Position numbers and translations under genes: made by a program. From positions 1-58,654 of IMG/VR virus record IMGVR_UViG_3300043775_001123: DNA of 58,654 bases, one strand, 5' to 3'. Source of the DNA: a virus. The notes beneath the pieces are model-generated. The model had not been told where the DNA came from. It did no database searches and saw nothing but the letters and a program-made list of their open reading frames with translations. This document shows, in pieces, positions 47,415 through 57,300 of this stretch. Within the stretch, counting starts at the first letter, position 1; every line of letters begins with the position of its first letter.

Positions 47415-50400
47415 TGGGTAAAATTCAAAATAATTTTCTAAAGGCGACAGTTAATAAGGATCTTGATGAGAGATTAACTCCTAACGGACAGATGACAGAT
47501 GCTACCAATGTTATGGTTATATCTGAAGATTCTGGTAATGTTGGTGTTTTAAAGAATATAAAAGGTAACTTAAAAGTTACTAATACAGGAATAGTAGGAG
47601 CAGAAACAATAGGCAGTATTTCAGATGAAGCAAAGAATAGAGCTTTTTATTTTGTCAAGGGTCTTGGATATGATTACGTTATTCAATATGATACTGAGGT
47701 TGATGATGTGAATACTGCATATACTATTGTATTGCAAGATACAGCAGGTCGTGTATTAAATTTTGATACCGAATATCGCATATCGCATTCTGACATATTT
47801 ACAAGTGTAGAGGGAGATGATTTATTATCTTGGACTGATGGTTTAAATCCTCCAAGAATAATCAATATAGAGAGAGCTAAGACGTATGGTATTGATGGTT
47901 TTTCAGAAGATGAAGTATCTGTAATGAAACCTTCTCCTATTTTTGCTCCAAGTGTAACTCAATTTCAATCTACAAATATTGACTTTGCAGGATTCCTTAG
48001 AGATAAATTCTTATCATTTGCTTATAGATATAGATATAAAGATGGATATTACTCTTCGTTTTCTTCGTGGAGTCCTTACGCCTTTACTCCAGGTAGCTTT
48101 AATGTTGATTTAGATACGTCAACTAATTTATCTATGGAGAACATATCCAAGTCTTATGAAATATCATTTAATACAGGACCAAGAGAAGTAGAGGAAGTAG
48201 AGTTAGTATTTAAGATATCTAATAGTAATAATGTTTATTCTATTATTAAGTTAAATAAAGCAGATGAAGTATGGGCTGATAATTTCAACAAATCATACTT
48301 ATTTGAAAATTATAAGGTTTACAATGTATTATCTGAGAATGAATTTTTTAGAAGTTTTGATAACGTACCATTAAGTGCTTATGCTCAAGCTAGGATAGGT
48401 AATAGGTTAGTTTACGGAAACTTTGTTGAAGGTAGAGATATAGATTCTAAAATAGACTTTTCAGTTGATTATGATAGTCAAACTATTAATACATTAGATA
48501 TAGAGGATGTTGGAAGTTACGAAGCTCCTTATGAAATACCATCTCTTGTAGATTTTTGGGGAGTATCTGATCGGACTATAGTTAGTTCAGGTGAAGGTAT
48601 AAGCATAGATTATGAAACAAATATTATAACACTTGAAAATATTTCACCTACTGACGATAGGAGATTTCAAGTAAATGTTACACTACAAAAAGAAGCTACT
48701 TTTTCTTCTGTAGGTTGTTTTTGTGATGTATATGTTGACGGTATGTTAGACCATACATTTTCATTTCCTTCTGGAGTTACAGAAGATGAGCAAGGAATTA
48801 CATTATTTATACCATCTTTTTATAAACCTCCTGGATTTTCTTGTGAAGTATATCTTGTTGTTAGGTCTGATAGTCCTTTGTTATGCAAATTAAAGGCTGA
48901 TTTTGGAATATTGTCTGCTTCTCCGCCTTATATGTCTATAAAAGGATTTGATACGGATGGGTATTATCAATTATTCTCTAATGAAGATAATCTAATAAAT
49001 AAGAAATCTTTAGATATTGATTTTACAAATATACCAGTTATAGATGGTACACAAATATTATTTGAGTTTGATATAAGAAGTTATTTCTCTCCAAATGATT
49101 TGTTGCAACCTATAGATAATCCTAATTTATATAAGTTTCCATATACTGTAGTTGGAACTTACTTAACTAAAGAGGATTTTATAACAAACTCTAACTTTAT
49201 ACCTCAACTTGAAACATTCTTTTCAGCACAATTAGCAGATGCTGATTCAAACATACCTGGAGCTATCAATGTTGTAGTAGATCCGTTATTAACGAGTTTC
49301 GACCCTATTACAAACGTATTAAACTTAATAATACCAAATAGAACATTAGATGTAGAAGAAACTGGAAGTGGTGATTTAGAAGAGAAGATAGATTATGTTT
49401 TTTGTGAAGGTGTATTAATATCATATTCTTTAGGTACACTATTTACAAGTATGCACTCTTCAAGAGATTACGAAGTTGGTATGGTATTCTTGGACAATAA
49501 AGGAAGAAAGACAACTGTAATAGATTCAAAAAATAATAGCGTATATGTTGAAGCTATTAACTCAGTAACTCAAAATGTATTAAAAGTAACGACTACTGGA
49601 ACACCTCCTAGTTGGGCTAAGTATTATAAATTTGCTGTAAAGTATAATAGAGGAAAATACGAGACTATATTTACAAAGAAAGTATATACTGTAGGTTTGT
49701 TCTCTTACTTAGAACTTGTTGGGGATAATAAGAATAAAGTAAAAGATGGTGATTACCTTGTGGTTAAGAGTGATTTAAACGGTCCTTTAAATAGTTATGT
49801 AAAAGTAAAGGTATTAGAGGCTAAGTTTTACGATAAAGACGAAATAGATACAGATACAGAAAGTGGGTTTTTCTTTAAGGTAAAGGCTGGTAATTTTGAT
49901 TTAAGAGTTTCGGAAGATGACTTTTTAGAATTTATTGGTCCAGCTAAATCATATAGAAGTCCTTACTATATTGAATCAGCAAAAGTAGAACTTCCGATTG
50001 GAACACCGTTAGCTTTCACAAGTGGTAATGTAGTTAGGTTTGTATCTTATTGTAATAGAGGTGGTAGTTCTTCGTTTGAGAATAAAATGGACCAAGAGTA
50101 CTTACTTACAAGAGATTATGCTGACTTTAGAGCTGTGTTTGAAGATATAATTGAGCCATCAAATGCATATCAAAAGTTTGCGGTTGAAGGAGATGTTCAG
50201 ATGTCTTACAAATGGATTCCAGATCCAGCTGGTAGAACTCAAATTAGTTTTGCTCCACGTACAGGTCGTAGAAATAGCGATATAGATACCAAGACAGATA
50301 TATATGTAACAAAATCTAATATACCTGTATTCGAAACAATACCATTAGATAGCGATAATAACGTATATGTAGAAACCCCTAGAACTTATGTAATAAATAA

Positions 50401-51820
50401 TGGTCAGTATCAATTCACAACTCACACGTTAAGTGATGTGTTTAATTGCTATTGTTTTGGTAATGGTGTTGAAAGTATATCTGTTAGAGATGAGATGACT
50501 ACAAACTTCTTAAATTTAGATTACGCTGTAAATGCAGTAAGTGAAGATATATATAGACAAGTAGATAGATATGCTGATTTAACATATTCTGGTATTTATC
50601 AAGAGAGTACAAACGTGAATAGATTGAATGAGTTTAATCTATCGCTAGCAAACTATAAAGATGATTTAGAAAAGTCTTTTGGTCCTATTAGGGTATTAGA
50701 TTCAGAAGCTACAGATTTACTTGTAATTCAGGAAGATAGATTTAGCAAGGTTTTATACGGTAAAGACTTACTTTATAATACAGATGCAACTACAAACTTA
50801 TCAAGAATAGAAGATGTATTAGGTCAACAAGTAGTTTATGGTGGTGAATACGGTATTTCATTTCAACCTGAATCTTACGACTCTTACTCTACAAACGCAT
50901 TTAGCGTTGATATAAAGAGAGGTTGTGTTGTTAGGCTTAATGATAGTAATGGTCTTATGGAAATTAGTTCTAATGGAATGAGAGATTACTTTAAGACTTT
51001 ATTTAGAGATAATGAAATCGTAAACATAATTGGTAAGTATGACGCATTCTTTGACACTTACATTGTAAATATTAAGTATTTAATACCAGGCAAAGTATAT
51101 ACATCAACACCTTATGATTATGTAACGTGGGTATATTCTCCAGAGGCACAAGGATTCTTAGGGAAGCAAACATTTAACCCTGATGAAATGCTCAGAGTGA
51201 ATAATCATTTCTTATCATTTAAAGGAGCAGATGTTTACAAACATAATATAGGTCCTTACAGTAATTTCTATGGAACATCAAATTCTTGTGGTTTTGAATT
51301 CAACTTTAATCAAGAACCTTCAACAAGAAAGATATTTAAGAATATTTCTATAGAAGGTAATACCCCTTGGCAAGTAGCTCTTAAAACCGATATGCAAAGT
51401 GGTTATATATCAATTGCAGACTTTAAGAATAAAGAAGGGGTTTATTATGGATACGTTAGAGGTGACGATGCGGTAGATACAGCAACATTAGCTGTTAGTG
51501 GTATAGGAACAATAAGTAGTATTGTAGGTAACGTTGTTAACTTTAACGGAACTATATCTACTTTAATTAGTGTTGGTGATTTAGTTTTCGATACAAACTT
51601 ACAACAAGTAGGTACTATAACTGGTATTACAAGCAACTCGATAACGATAAATAGTACGTCACTTATTTCTATAGGAATGTTCTTATTATCTGCAAAACCT
51701 AGTAGTGTAGAAACATCAGGTATTAGAGGTTATTATATGAATGTAAAAGCAGAATTAAACACAACAGGATACGCTGAGGTTTACGCCTTAAATTCTGAGG
51801 TATCTAAATCTTTTGAATAA
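47414..51820 (+). CDS. Large virion stabilisation/tail protein, 1468 aa
   Basis: Starts MGKIQNNFLKATVNKDLDER, then LTPNGQMTDATNVMVISEDS, a signature of the large virion (stabilisation/tail-hub) protein of crAss-like and related podophages. It is beta-rich throughout, without membrane spans. The C-terminal section has many short Gly/Ser turns (IGTISSIVGNVVNFNGTIST). One of the largest genes in the window; structural role inferred from family pattern and position. Confidence 0.78.
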   Translation: MGKIQNNFLKATVNKDLDERLTPNGQMTDATNVMVISEDSGNVGVLKNIKGNLKVTNTGIVGAETIGSISDEAKNRAFYFVKGLGYDYVIQYDTEVDDVNTAYTIVLQDTAGRVLNFDTEYRISHSDIFTSVEGDDLLSWTDGLNPPRIINIERAKTYGIDGFSEDEVSVMKPSPIFAPSVTQFQSTNIDFAGFLRDKFLSFAYRYRYKDGYYSSFSSWSPYAFTPGSFNVDLDTSTNLSMENISKSYEISFNTGPREVEEVELVFKISNSNNVYSIIKLNKADEVWADNFNKSYLFENYKVYNVLSENEFFRSFDNVPLSAYAQARIGNRLVYGNFVEGRDIDSKIDFSVDYDSQTINTLDIEDVGSYEAPYEIPSLVDFWGVSDRTIVSSGEGISIDYETNIITLENISPTDDRRFQVNVTLQKEATFSSVGCFCDVYVDGMLDHTFSFPSGVTEDEQGITLFIPSFYKPPGFSCEVYLVVRSDSPLLCKLKADFGILSASPPYMSIKGFDTDGYYQLFSNEDNLINKKSLDIDFTNIPVIDGTQILFEFDIRSYFSPNDLLQPIDNPNLYKFPYTVVGTYLTKEDFITNSNFIPQLETFFSAQLADADSNIPGAINVVVDPLLTSFDPITNVLNLIIPNRTLDVEETGSGDLEEKIDYVFCEGVLISYSLGTLFTSMHSSRDYEVGMVFLDNKGRKTTVIDSKNNSVYVEAINSVTQNVLKVTTTGTPPSWAKYYKFAVKYNRGKYETIFTKKVYTVGLFSYLELVGDNKNKVKDGDYLVVKSDLNGPLNSYVKVKVLEAKFYDKDEIDTDTESGFFFKVKAGNFDLRVSEDDFLEFIGPAKSYRSPYYIESAKVELPIGTPLAFTSGNVVRFVSYCNRGGSSSFENKMDQEYLLTRDYADFRAVFEDIIEPSNAYQKFAVEGDVQMSYKWIPDPAGRTQISFAPRTGRRNSDIDTKTDIYVTKSNIPVFETIPLDSDNNVYVETPRTYVINNGQYQFTTHTLSDVFNCYCFGNGVESISVRDEMTTNFLNLDYAVNAVSEDIYRQVDRYADLTYSGIYQESTNVNRLNEFNLSLANYKDDLEKSFGPIRVLDSEATDLLVIQEDRFSKVLYGKDLLYNTDATTNLSRIEDVLGQQVVYGGEYGISFQPESYDSYSTNAFSVDIKRGCVVRLNDSNGLMEISSNGMRDYFKTLFRDNEIVNIIGKYDAFFDTYIVNIKYLIPGKVYTSTPYDYVTWVYSPEAQGFLGKQTFNPDEMLRVNNHFLSFKGADVYKHNIGPYSNFYGTSNSCGFEFNFNQEPSTRKIFKNISIEGNTPWQVALKTDMQSGYISIADFKNKEGVYYGYVRGDDAVDTATLAVSGIGTISSIVGNVVNFNGTISTLISVGDLVFDTNLQQVGTITGITSNSITINSTSLISIGMFLLSAKPSSVETSGIRGYYMNVKAELNTTGYAEVYALNSEVSKSFE

Positions 51821-51826
51821 AAGAGG

Positions 51827-51834
51827 TATATTTG
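51827..51834 (+). promoter_or_regulatory. TAnnTTTG promoter of the GNAT gene
   Basis: TATATTTG just 5 nt before the ATG at 51839, the same distance as in front of the HTH gene (24970). Suggests a leaderless mRNA. Confidence 0.6.
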
Positions 51835-51838
51835 CAAT

Positions 51839-52246
51839 ATGGAATTAAGAGCTGTTAAATATAGTGATTACGAGCAATTAAAGGAGTGGTGGAGCTTTTG
51901 GGAGTTCCCTGCTCCTCCTATCGTTGCACTACCTAAATACGATGAAGAAACAACTACAGGACTAATGGTTACTAAGGATGGTGTAGATGTTTGTGCTGGA
52001 TTTTTATACGAAACTAATTCAGCATTATGTTGGTTAGAATTTATAGTAGCAAATCCGAATGTAAGTAAAGAAGACAGAGGAGAATGCCTTGATAAACTAA
52101 TACAAGAATTTACAATAGAAGCTCAGTCATTAGGCTTTGGAGCTATCTTCGCATCAATTAAACACCCTTCTTTGCTAAATAGATATATAAAGGCAGGGTA
52201 TGAAGTAGGAACAACAAATACAAACGAACTTATAAAAACATTATAA
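51839..52246 (+). CDS. GNAT-type acetyltransferase, 135 aa
   Basis: Starts MELRAVKYSDYEQLKEWW. Strand-helix order DVCAGFLYETNSALCWLEF, then VSKEDRGECLDKLIQEFTIE and GFGAIFASIKHPSLLNRYIK plus AGYEVG matches the GNAT fold, although the usual RGxGxG acetyl-CoA loop is degenerate (EDRGEC). Encoded inside the virion-protein operon; could modify a virion or host protein, or have lost catalysis. Confidence 0.7.
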   Translation: MELRAVKYSDYEQLKEWWSFWEFPAPPIVALPKYDEETTTGLMVTKDGVDVCAGFLYETNSALCWLEFIVANPNVSKEDRGECLDKLIQEFTIEAQSLGFGAIFASIKHPSLLNRYIKAGYEVGTTNTNELIKTL

Positions 52247-52251
52247 AATAT

Positions 52252-52989
52252 ATGGGTGCAATGACAGCAATAGCAGCTACAGGAGCATTAGCAAGTGGTA
52301 TTCAAGCAATATCAGGAGCAAAGCAACGTAGAGATGCAAAGAATGCATTAGAGAATTACGAAAGACAAAACCTAGAGAATGTAGCTGAAGGGTTACAAGT
52401 ATCTACATTAGGGTCTGACTTACAAAGAGAGGAGCAAGCAAGATTAGCTGCATCTCAAGTTGGGGCGTTACAAGGCGCTGGTGTTAGAGGTTTAGTTGGA
52501 GGTTTAGGTAGAGTTGAAGCTGGTAATCAAATGACTAATAGAGAAATTGGTGCTAACTTAGATGCTCAGCAAAAACAAATAGACCAAATGTACGCTCAAG
52601 ACCAAGCTAATATAAGAGGTATGCAAGAGCAAAGAGAAGTTGGTGATATATCAGCATTATCTTCGCAATATAATGCAGGAAATGCAATGATGTGGCAAGG
52701 AATTGGAGGTATCGCACAAAGTGGAATGTCTGCTTTATCAAATCCTAAGTTATGGGGAGGAGAAGGAAAAGGAACTACAACTACAGGAGGAACAACAACA
52801 CCATCTACAACAACCACTTCTACTCCAACAACAACTCAGTTTGATATGTATAAGTCTCTAAGCGAAACAATTGGTAATATGGGTAAAACTGCACAACAGC
52901 CAACGACAAATAATTTTGGATATGTAGACCCTAGAATGAATCAATATTTAATGGGTCAGTTTTATAGTCCTAATCAAAGAACACAATAA
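52252..52989 (+). CDS. Internal virion protein (gp14-like), 245 aa
   Basis: Starts MGAMTAIAATGALASGIQAI (a small hydrophobic/Ala-Gly segment), then coiled coil (RRDAKNALENYERQNLENV), a Gly-rich AGVRGLVGGLGRV segment and a Thr-rich C-terminus. This is the composition of podovirus internal core/ejection proteins that insert in the host membrane during DNA entry. It has a 2-nt gap to the next gene. Confidence 0.68.
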   Translation: MGAMTAIAATGALASGIQAISGAKQRRDAKNALENYERQNLENVAEGLQVSTLGSDLQREEQARLAASQVGALQGAGVRGLVGGLGRVEAGNQMTNREIGANLDAQQKQIDQMYAQDQANIRGMQEQREVGDISALSSQYNAGNAMMWQGIGGIAQSGMSALSNPKLWGGEGKGTTTTGGTTTPSTTTTSTPTTTQFDMYKSLSETIGNMGKTAQQPTTNNFGYVDPRMNQYLMGQFYSPNQRTQ

Positions 52990-52991
52990 TT

Positions 52992-54353
52992 ATGGCAATA
53001 GGTAGAGTAGGAAGTTTTGCAACAGTAGAGCCAGCGTTAGTTGACTTTGGCTCAATGGCTGAAAGAAATATAGATAAAATTAAGGCTGAGGAAGAAGCTA
53101 AGAAGGTGGCTAAGGCTAAGGCTGAACAAGCTAAAAGAGATGCTGTAAAAGATATTAAAGACCCTAATATACAAAAAACAATTGGCATTGGAGCTATAGA
53201 TGAAGGTATTTCTAGAGCTATGAGAGGTGAGTTTGAAAGATTTGCTGATTACAAATCAATTGGTGATGCAGATAATGCTGGAAGGTCTGCCAGAAAGATG
53301 AATATAGTTGCACAACAATCGGAATATTTACAAAAAGCAATGTCAGATTATCAAGCAGCTATAAAAACAGGAGATGATATTAATCCAGAAGCCTATAGAG
53401 GAGTTATGAATTTCTTGACAAACTTAGATAAAGATAAAGTTAAGGTTTCTTTTGAAGGAGATGACCCTACAATTTCTGTAATGAATGAAGATGGTACATA
53501 TCCAGAGCCTAGCAATTTAGTTGATTATGTTCAAAATGTATTAACTCCAGTTAGAAATTATGTTGAAATAGACGACATTAAAAAGGTTACAGACACAATT
53601 AAAGCATCTGTTACTGAAAGCGGAAGCTACGCTTTAAACACAAAAATTACAGATATAAACAGCAAAGAATCAGCTCCTCAAGTAAATGAATTAAGAAGAC
53701 AAGCTAAACTAAGAACTTCTCTTGATGAATCTATGTTTAATTGGTATAATAACCAAAGAGCGCAAAATAATAAGCTTCCATTTAAAGTTAGTGGTTGGAC
53801 TGATGAAGAGAAAAAACAAGCAGAGGATTATTACTTCAATACATTTAAAGATTCTTACAATAGAGAGGTTGAGAAAGGATTTGGTAGTACTGGAGGTGGT
53901 TCTGGAGGAGGAGGTAAGGAAACTCCAAGTATTCCTTCTATAGTAGAACCTGTTGTAGCTGGTACTGTTGGTTTCAATGACTCAGTAGATAAATTATTTA
54001 GAAACGGAGGATATACTAGACCTATCTTTAAAGGAGATAAAGGAAATGTTAAGATAAGTGGATTAGATTTAACTAACATTATGGTTAATAAAAATGGAAA
54101 TATAGTATTTGTTTTAGAACAGCCGATTGGGTCTTCTACAGGTTTAGGAGGAGCTAATGAGTCAAATAAAGAAGCAGGTAATACATATATAACAGCTTCA
54201 GATAAAGGGTTTAGAATTGCTAGAGAAAAAGCTAAGAATCTTTTAGGGTTAAAAACAGATAAACAATTAGCTTCTTGGGTATCAGGCGGTGAATTAAAAT
54301 TTAATTCTAACAACAATAATAATAGAACTGAAGCACAAGAAAGAGGGCTTTAA
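52992..54353 (+). CDS. Putative internal virion protein, 453 aa
   Basis: Helical and rich in Lys/Ala/Glu at the N-terminus (IKAEEEAKKVAKAKAEQAK), a mid-region with GDADNAGRSARKMNIVAQQS, a Gly-rich stretch (GSTGGGSGGGGKETPS) and a small C-terminal domain. Between the gp14-like protein and the giant polyvalent protein, so an ejection or core protein is likely. Family not recognised. Confidence 0.6.
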   Translation: MAIGRVGSFATVEPALVDFGSMAERNIDKIKAEEEAKKVAKAKAEQAKRDAVKDIKDPNIQKTIGIGAIDEGISRAMRGEFERFADYKSIGDADNAGRSARKMNIVAQQSEYLQKAMSDYQAAIKTGDDINPEAYRGVMNFLTNLDKDKVKVSFEGDDPTISVMNEDGTYPEPSNLVDYVQNVLTPVRNYVEIDDIKKVTDTIKASVTESGSYALNTKITDINSKESAPQVNELRRQAKLRTSLDESMFNWYNNQRAQNNKLPFKVSGWTDEEKKQAEDYYFNTFKDSYNREVEKGFGSTGGGSGGGGKETPSIPSIVEPVVAGTVGFNDSVDKLFRNGGYTRPIFKGDKGNVKISGLDLTNIMVNKNGNIVFVLEQPIGSSTGLGGANESNKEAGNTYITASDKGFRIAREKAKNLLGLKTDKQLASWVSGGELKFNSNNNNNRTEAQERGL

Positions 54354-54371
54354 TATAAAATTAAAATTAGT

Positions 54372-57300
54372 ATGATTCAAGATCCAGAATACGTAAAAAA
54401 AGTACATAAAGCATTAACTGATAAAGTAGATGGTTTTAATAAAAGTTTAGAGGAATTTTCTGCTTCATTAAATGATGATAAATACGTAAGCAATGTATAT
54501 AAGGCTTTGAGTGATAAAATTGATGGATTCAGTAAAACTCCTGAACAATTCAAGTCATTAGTATCTTCACCTAAACCTCAAAAAAAAAATTCAAATTCTA
54601 CTGGAACGACTCCTCAAAAGGTGTCAGCTACAAAACCGCAACAGAAAACTACTACTTCGGTTGGAGAGAAACCAGTAAAAACTACGCCTTCGGGTTCTTC
54701 GTTTGGAGGAAGTAATAATATGTATGGTGGTTTAAATGTATTACCACCTGCACCACAGCCTTCTTCTAAGAAACCAATCCCTGTTATGGGAGAGGACATT
54801 CAATTAACTACTAAAAAAGATGGTGTTAAAACAGATATGTCTGGAAATGTTATTTTAGATACAACAAAAAAAACACTTGGTATTCGTGATGAAGATAAAT
54901 TTAAGGAATATAAGCAAGAATTAGAAAAAGTAGACGATAGGTTAGATGTGGCTATAAAAGAAAAAGTAAGCCCTAGAATATCTTATGAAAACTTAAAGAG
55001 CGAGTTAGATGAGTACGAGTTCTCTGATGTTATAAAAGAAGGTTTAAGAAATACTTATAATTCGTTAATAGGAAATCCATTATCTATAATATCTTCTAAA
55101 TTAGGTTCAGAAAAAGATTTTTATATAAAAAAAGGAAATCCTTTAGAAGAACAAAAAAAGAGAGCTGAAAAAGAATTTGCCGAACAAGGCGTGTCTGTGT
55201 CTCCTCAAAAAATACAAGAGAGAGCGGAAGAACTATATATACAAGATGATGTATTAAAGCAAAAACTATCAATTACTGACGAGTTTTTCAGTTCTATAGA
55301 CAAAGGACATCTTACACAAAAACAATTAGAAGTAGTAAAAAAAGCTGAGGTATTTAATAAAAATCAAGAAATAAAGTCTAAGTATCTACTATATAGAGAA
55401 AATGACAGCAAGATAAACGCTTTAAATAATTTCATATTAGAAATAAATAAAAAAGGAGCTGCTACAGAAGAAGATAAAATAGAATACAAAAGACTTTTAA
55501 GTTTAGCTACTGATGCTGAAGAAACAAATAAACAATTATCAACTCAATTTGCATCTGATTTAGAAAAACTAAAAACAGACGAAGAGAAATTAGAATTACT
55601 TAAATACAATTACAATGATTTAGAGGCTTTTAATACTTTTTTAGCATCAAATATCACAGGACTTTTAGGTGGTGGTTTAAAGCTTTTAGGTGAAACAGAA
55701 GATTTTTTACTTGAAAAAGTTGGATTAGAAGGTGAATCTATTAGAGCGAACGCATACAAAAGTATTGGTGGAGAAATGATTTCTGCTTCAGAAGAAGCTA
55801 AAAAGCCTTTTAGAGCTATGTCTATTGAAGATATAAATAACTTAGGCGATCTTGGTTCTTGGTTTACTCAAACTTCTTCATCTACATTAACTAGTGTTGC
55901 CGCTATGTATTTTGGTGGTGGATTTGGTCTTACTGCTTTATCTATGGGGGCTGGAGGTCAAAGAATAGCCGAACTCGAAAAAGAAGAAGCTTTAGGTTTG
56001 ATACCAAAACAAAGTAATGGAGAAAAGGTATTGGCAGGGTGGTTTTATGCTGGAGCTAGTTATTTTCCTGAGAAGTTTGGTACGTTTAGATATTTACAGA
56101 ATTTAAGAAAAACATTTTCAACATTAAATTCTGAATCAAGAAGATTATTTAAAGACTCATTTTTAAAGTCTTCTGCAAAAATAGTAACGTTAACAGGTGG
56201 TCAATCTTTTATTGAAGGAGGCGAAGAGGGTGTTACATCTTTAATTGAAGACGTTACAGATATTTATTTAAGCGGAAAAGAATTGAATAGCAATGATATA
56301 GCTAGAAAATTCAAGAATGCAACAGCTGCTGGTATAGCTAGTGGAGGCACTATGTCTTTAGGCGGTAATTTATCGTTAATGTATTATAGCAACTTAAATC
56401 AATTAGCAGTATCCAAAGATATAAAAGAAAGCAGAAGATTGTTAATTGAAATGGAATCCATAACAGAAGAGTTGAATACAAATACATCATTACTTGATTC
56501 TGATAAGGTTATATTAAATAGAAAATTAAACGACTTAACTGAAAAGTTATTTGAAAATGTAACTAAAACAGAAAACAATGTCGGAAATATATCTTTAAAT
56601 GAGATTTCTAAAGTTATAGATATAAATAACGAACAAGCTAAAATTAAAGAAGAGTATGATAATTTAAGAAGTTCAAATATATCTAAATCAATAAAGGATT
56701 CTAAAGTAAAAGAATTAGATGCTAAATTTGTTTCACTAGAAGCTATAAGAAACGACATTCTTAATGGTAAATATAATGTATTATCATTTATCACAGAAGA
56801 AGAATCAACTAAACTTAAACTACAAGCTGCTGAAGAATTAAAGGCAGAAGCTATAGCAAGTGGCATTGAAGAAGGCAAAGTAAATATTAAGGAAGAAGAA
56901 ATAACTAAAAGAGCAATAGATAACTATGAAAAACAATCTAAAGAAACTACAGTCGAAAAACCCACTAAAGAAGGACCTACAGGGCAAGAAAACGTACAAG
57001 ATGTTACCTCAACACAAGGACAACAAGATAAAGTCGTACAAGAAAAAATAGACAACGTAGATAATAGACCTATTTCAGAAAGACAAGCAGAGGCAGAATC
57101 TAAAATAAAAAGAAAAGATTTATTTATTGGTGTTGGAGAATTCTCTACAGAACTTGGAGGTAGCGATAAGGCTGCTGTTCCTGTATCACATAACGAGAAT
57201 AATGGCATTGAGGTTGTTGAGTATGCACATCCAGACACTGGTAGTATAGATGTTATTGTTACTGGAAAGTCTGAAAACGATTTTGTTGGATTTTATCGTG

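Noticed and set aside
53855-54316. Minus-strand open frame of 153 codons opposite the 453-residue virion gene
   Set aside because: Proline/serine-rich mirror of a Gly/Lys-rich coding region; no promoter or neighbours on that strand.
56399-56878. Minus-strand open frame of 159 codons opposite the polyvalent gene
   Set aside because: Antisense of a long continuous coding region; Ser/Leu-rich shadow composition.
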